NCBI GenBank assembly: GCA_945889655.1 | Contig: CAMDCH010000207.1 | Coordinates: 1 to 5,044 of the forward strand | Direction of reading: 5' to 3' | DNA from: SHZT01 sp945889655 | GTDB taxonomy: Bacteria; Gemmatimonadota; Gemmatimonadetes; Gemmatimonadales; GWC2-71-9 | DNA length: 5,044 nt | Shown: positions 4,867 through 5,044 of the stretch, piece by piece | Layout of the letters: each line of letters opens with the position of its first letter | How positions within the stretch are numbered: position 1 is the first letter of the stretch | Notes under the pieces: generated by a model | Databases searched by the model: none | Seen by the model: the letters and a program-made list of their open reading frames with translations, nothing else | Told to the model about the DNA's origin: nothing | Program-made: the position numbers and the translations under genes

Positions 4867-5044
4867 CTTCGAAACCTTCTCTCGTATCCATGTCGAACGC
4901 ATGTCGCGCGTGACTTCGCCGATCAGGAAGTCTACGATGTGGCCGTACGCCTCCTTGGGGTCCTTGGCGCTGAAGGTCGGCAATCCGCCGCTCATGCCCA
5001 GCTGTCCCACCTTCTCGCTCGCCATGGCACTCGAGCGCCAGATG
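4864..5044 (-). CDS. C-terminal fragment of an unidentified protein (5' end outside window)
   Basis: On the minus strand one frame stays open from the window edge to TAG at 4866-4864, giving 59 residues that read like real protein: IWRSSAMASEKVGQLGMSGG (1-20), a LPTFSAKDPKEAYGHIVDFLIGEV segment (21-44), and a basic tail ending REKVSK (54-59). The segment KEAYGHIVDFLIGEVTRDM (30-48) looks like a terminal amphipathic helix. I do not recognise the family with confidence; the SSxMASEKxG pattern near a terminal helix faintly recalls creatininase-family amidohydrolases. It converges on the VOC/DUF1624 operon, and its last residues abut the octamer array, which supplies the stop codon. The start is beyond the window. 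Confidence 0.7.
   Translation of the reverse strand, partial: IWRSSAMASEKVGQLGMSGGLPTFSAKDPKEAYGHIVDFLIGEVTRDMRSTWIREKVSK

Overview
The window is GC-rich bacterial chromosome with compact gene spacing and Shine-Dalgarno-led starts. The lipoprotein style, the soil-type enzyme content and the short intergenic palindromes would fit a soil or sediment bacterium such as Gemmatimonadota or Acidobacteriota. No marker gene is present, so this placement is inference only.

Layout. 1-759 (+) is the C-terminal half of a MATE-family efflux transporter. Its stop overlaps the stop of a convergent small lipoprotein gene (756-1154, -). The 157-bp divergent gap 1155-1311 holds a strong hairpin that contains the lipoprotein ribosome-binding site, plus a third arm able to compete for the pairing. 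1312-2424 (+) is a complete enolase-superfamily enzyme (mandelate racemase/muconate lactonizing group) with an intact catalytic set. 2445-2855 (-) is a hicBA toxin-antitoxin module of visibly lower GC, with its own near-consensus promoter. The module lies between two inward-facing 10-bp inverted repeats. Its right edge abuts an 83-bp compound site (2899-2981) in which four 7-mers fit the integron attC core consensus. About 250 bp without a recognisable gene follow, containing a 16-bp-stem palindrome (3008-3055).

3235-4796 (+) is a two-gene operon with overlapping ATGA: a VOC (glyoxalase-fold) protein and a multi-pass membrane protein of the DUF1624/HGSNAT-like acyltransferase family. The right edge (4864-5044, -) is the C-terminus of an unidentified protein that converges on this operon. 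The 67-bp gap between the two stop codons is filled by an inverted tandem array: four octamers, a 9-nt spacer and four near-complementary octamers. Each gene's TAG stop is the first triplet of the array on its own strand.

There is no single pathway here. The most interesting material is non-coding: the attC-like site and inverted repeats around hicBA, the stop-to-stop octamer array, and the possible three-arm leader of the lipoprotein gene. Pairings were worked out by eye; no folding or database search was run.
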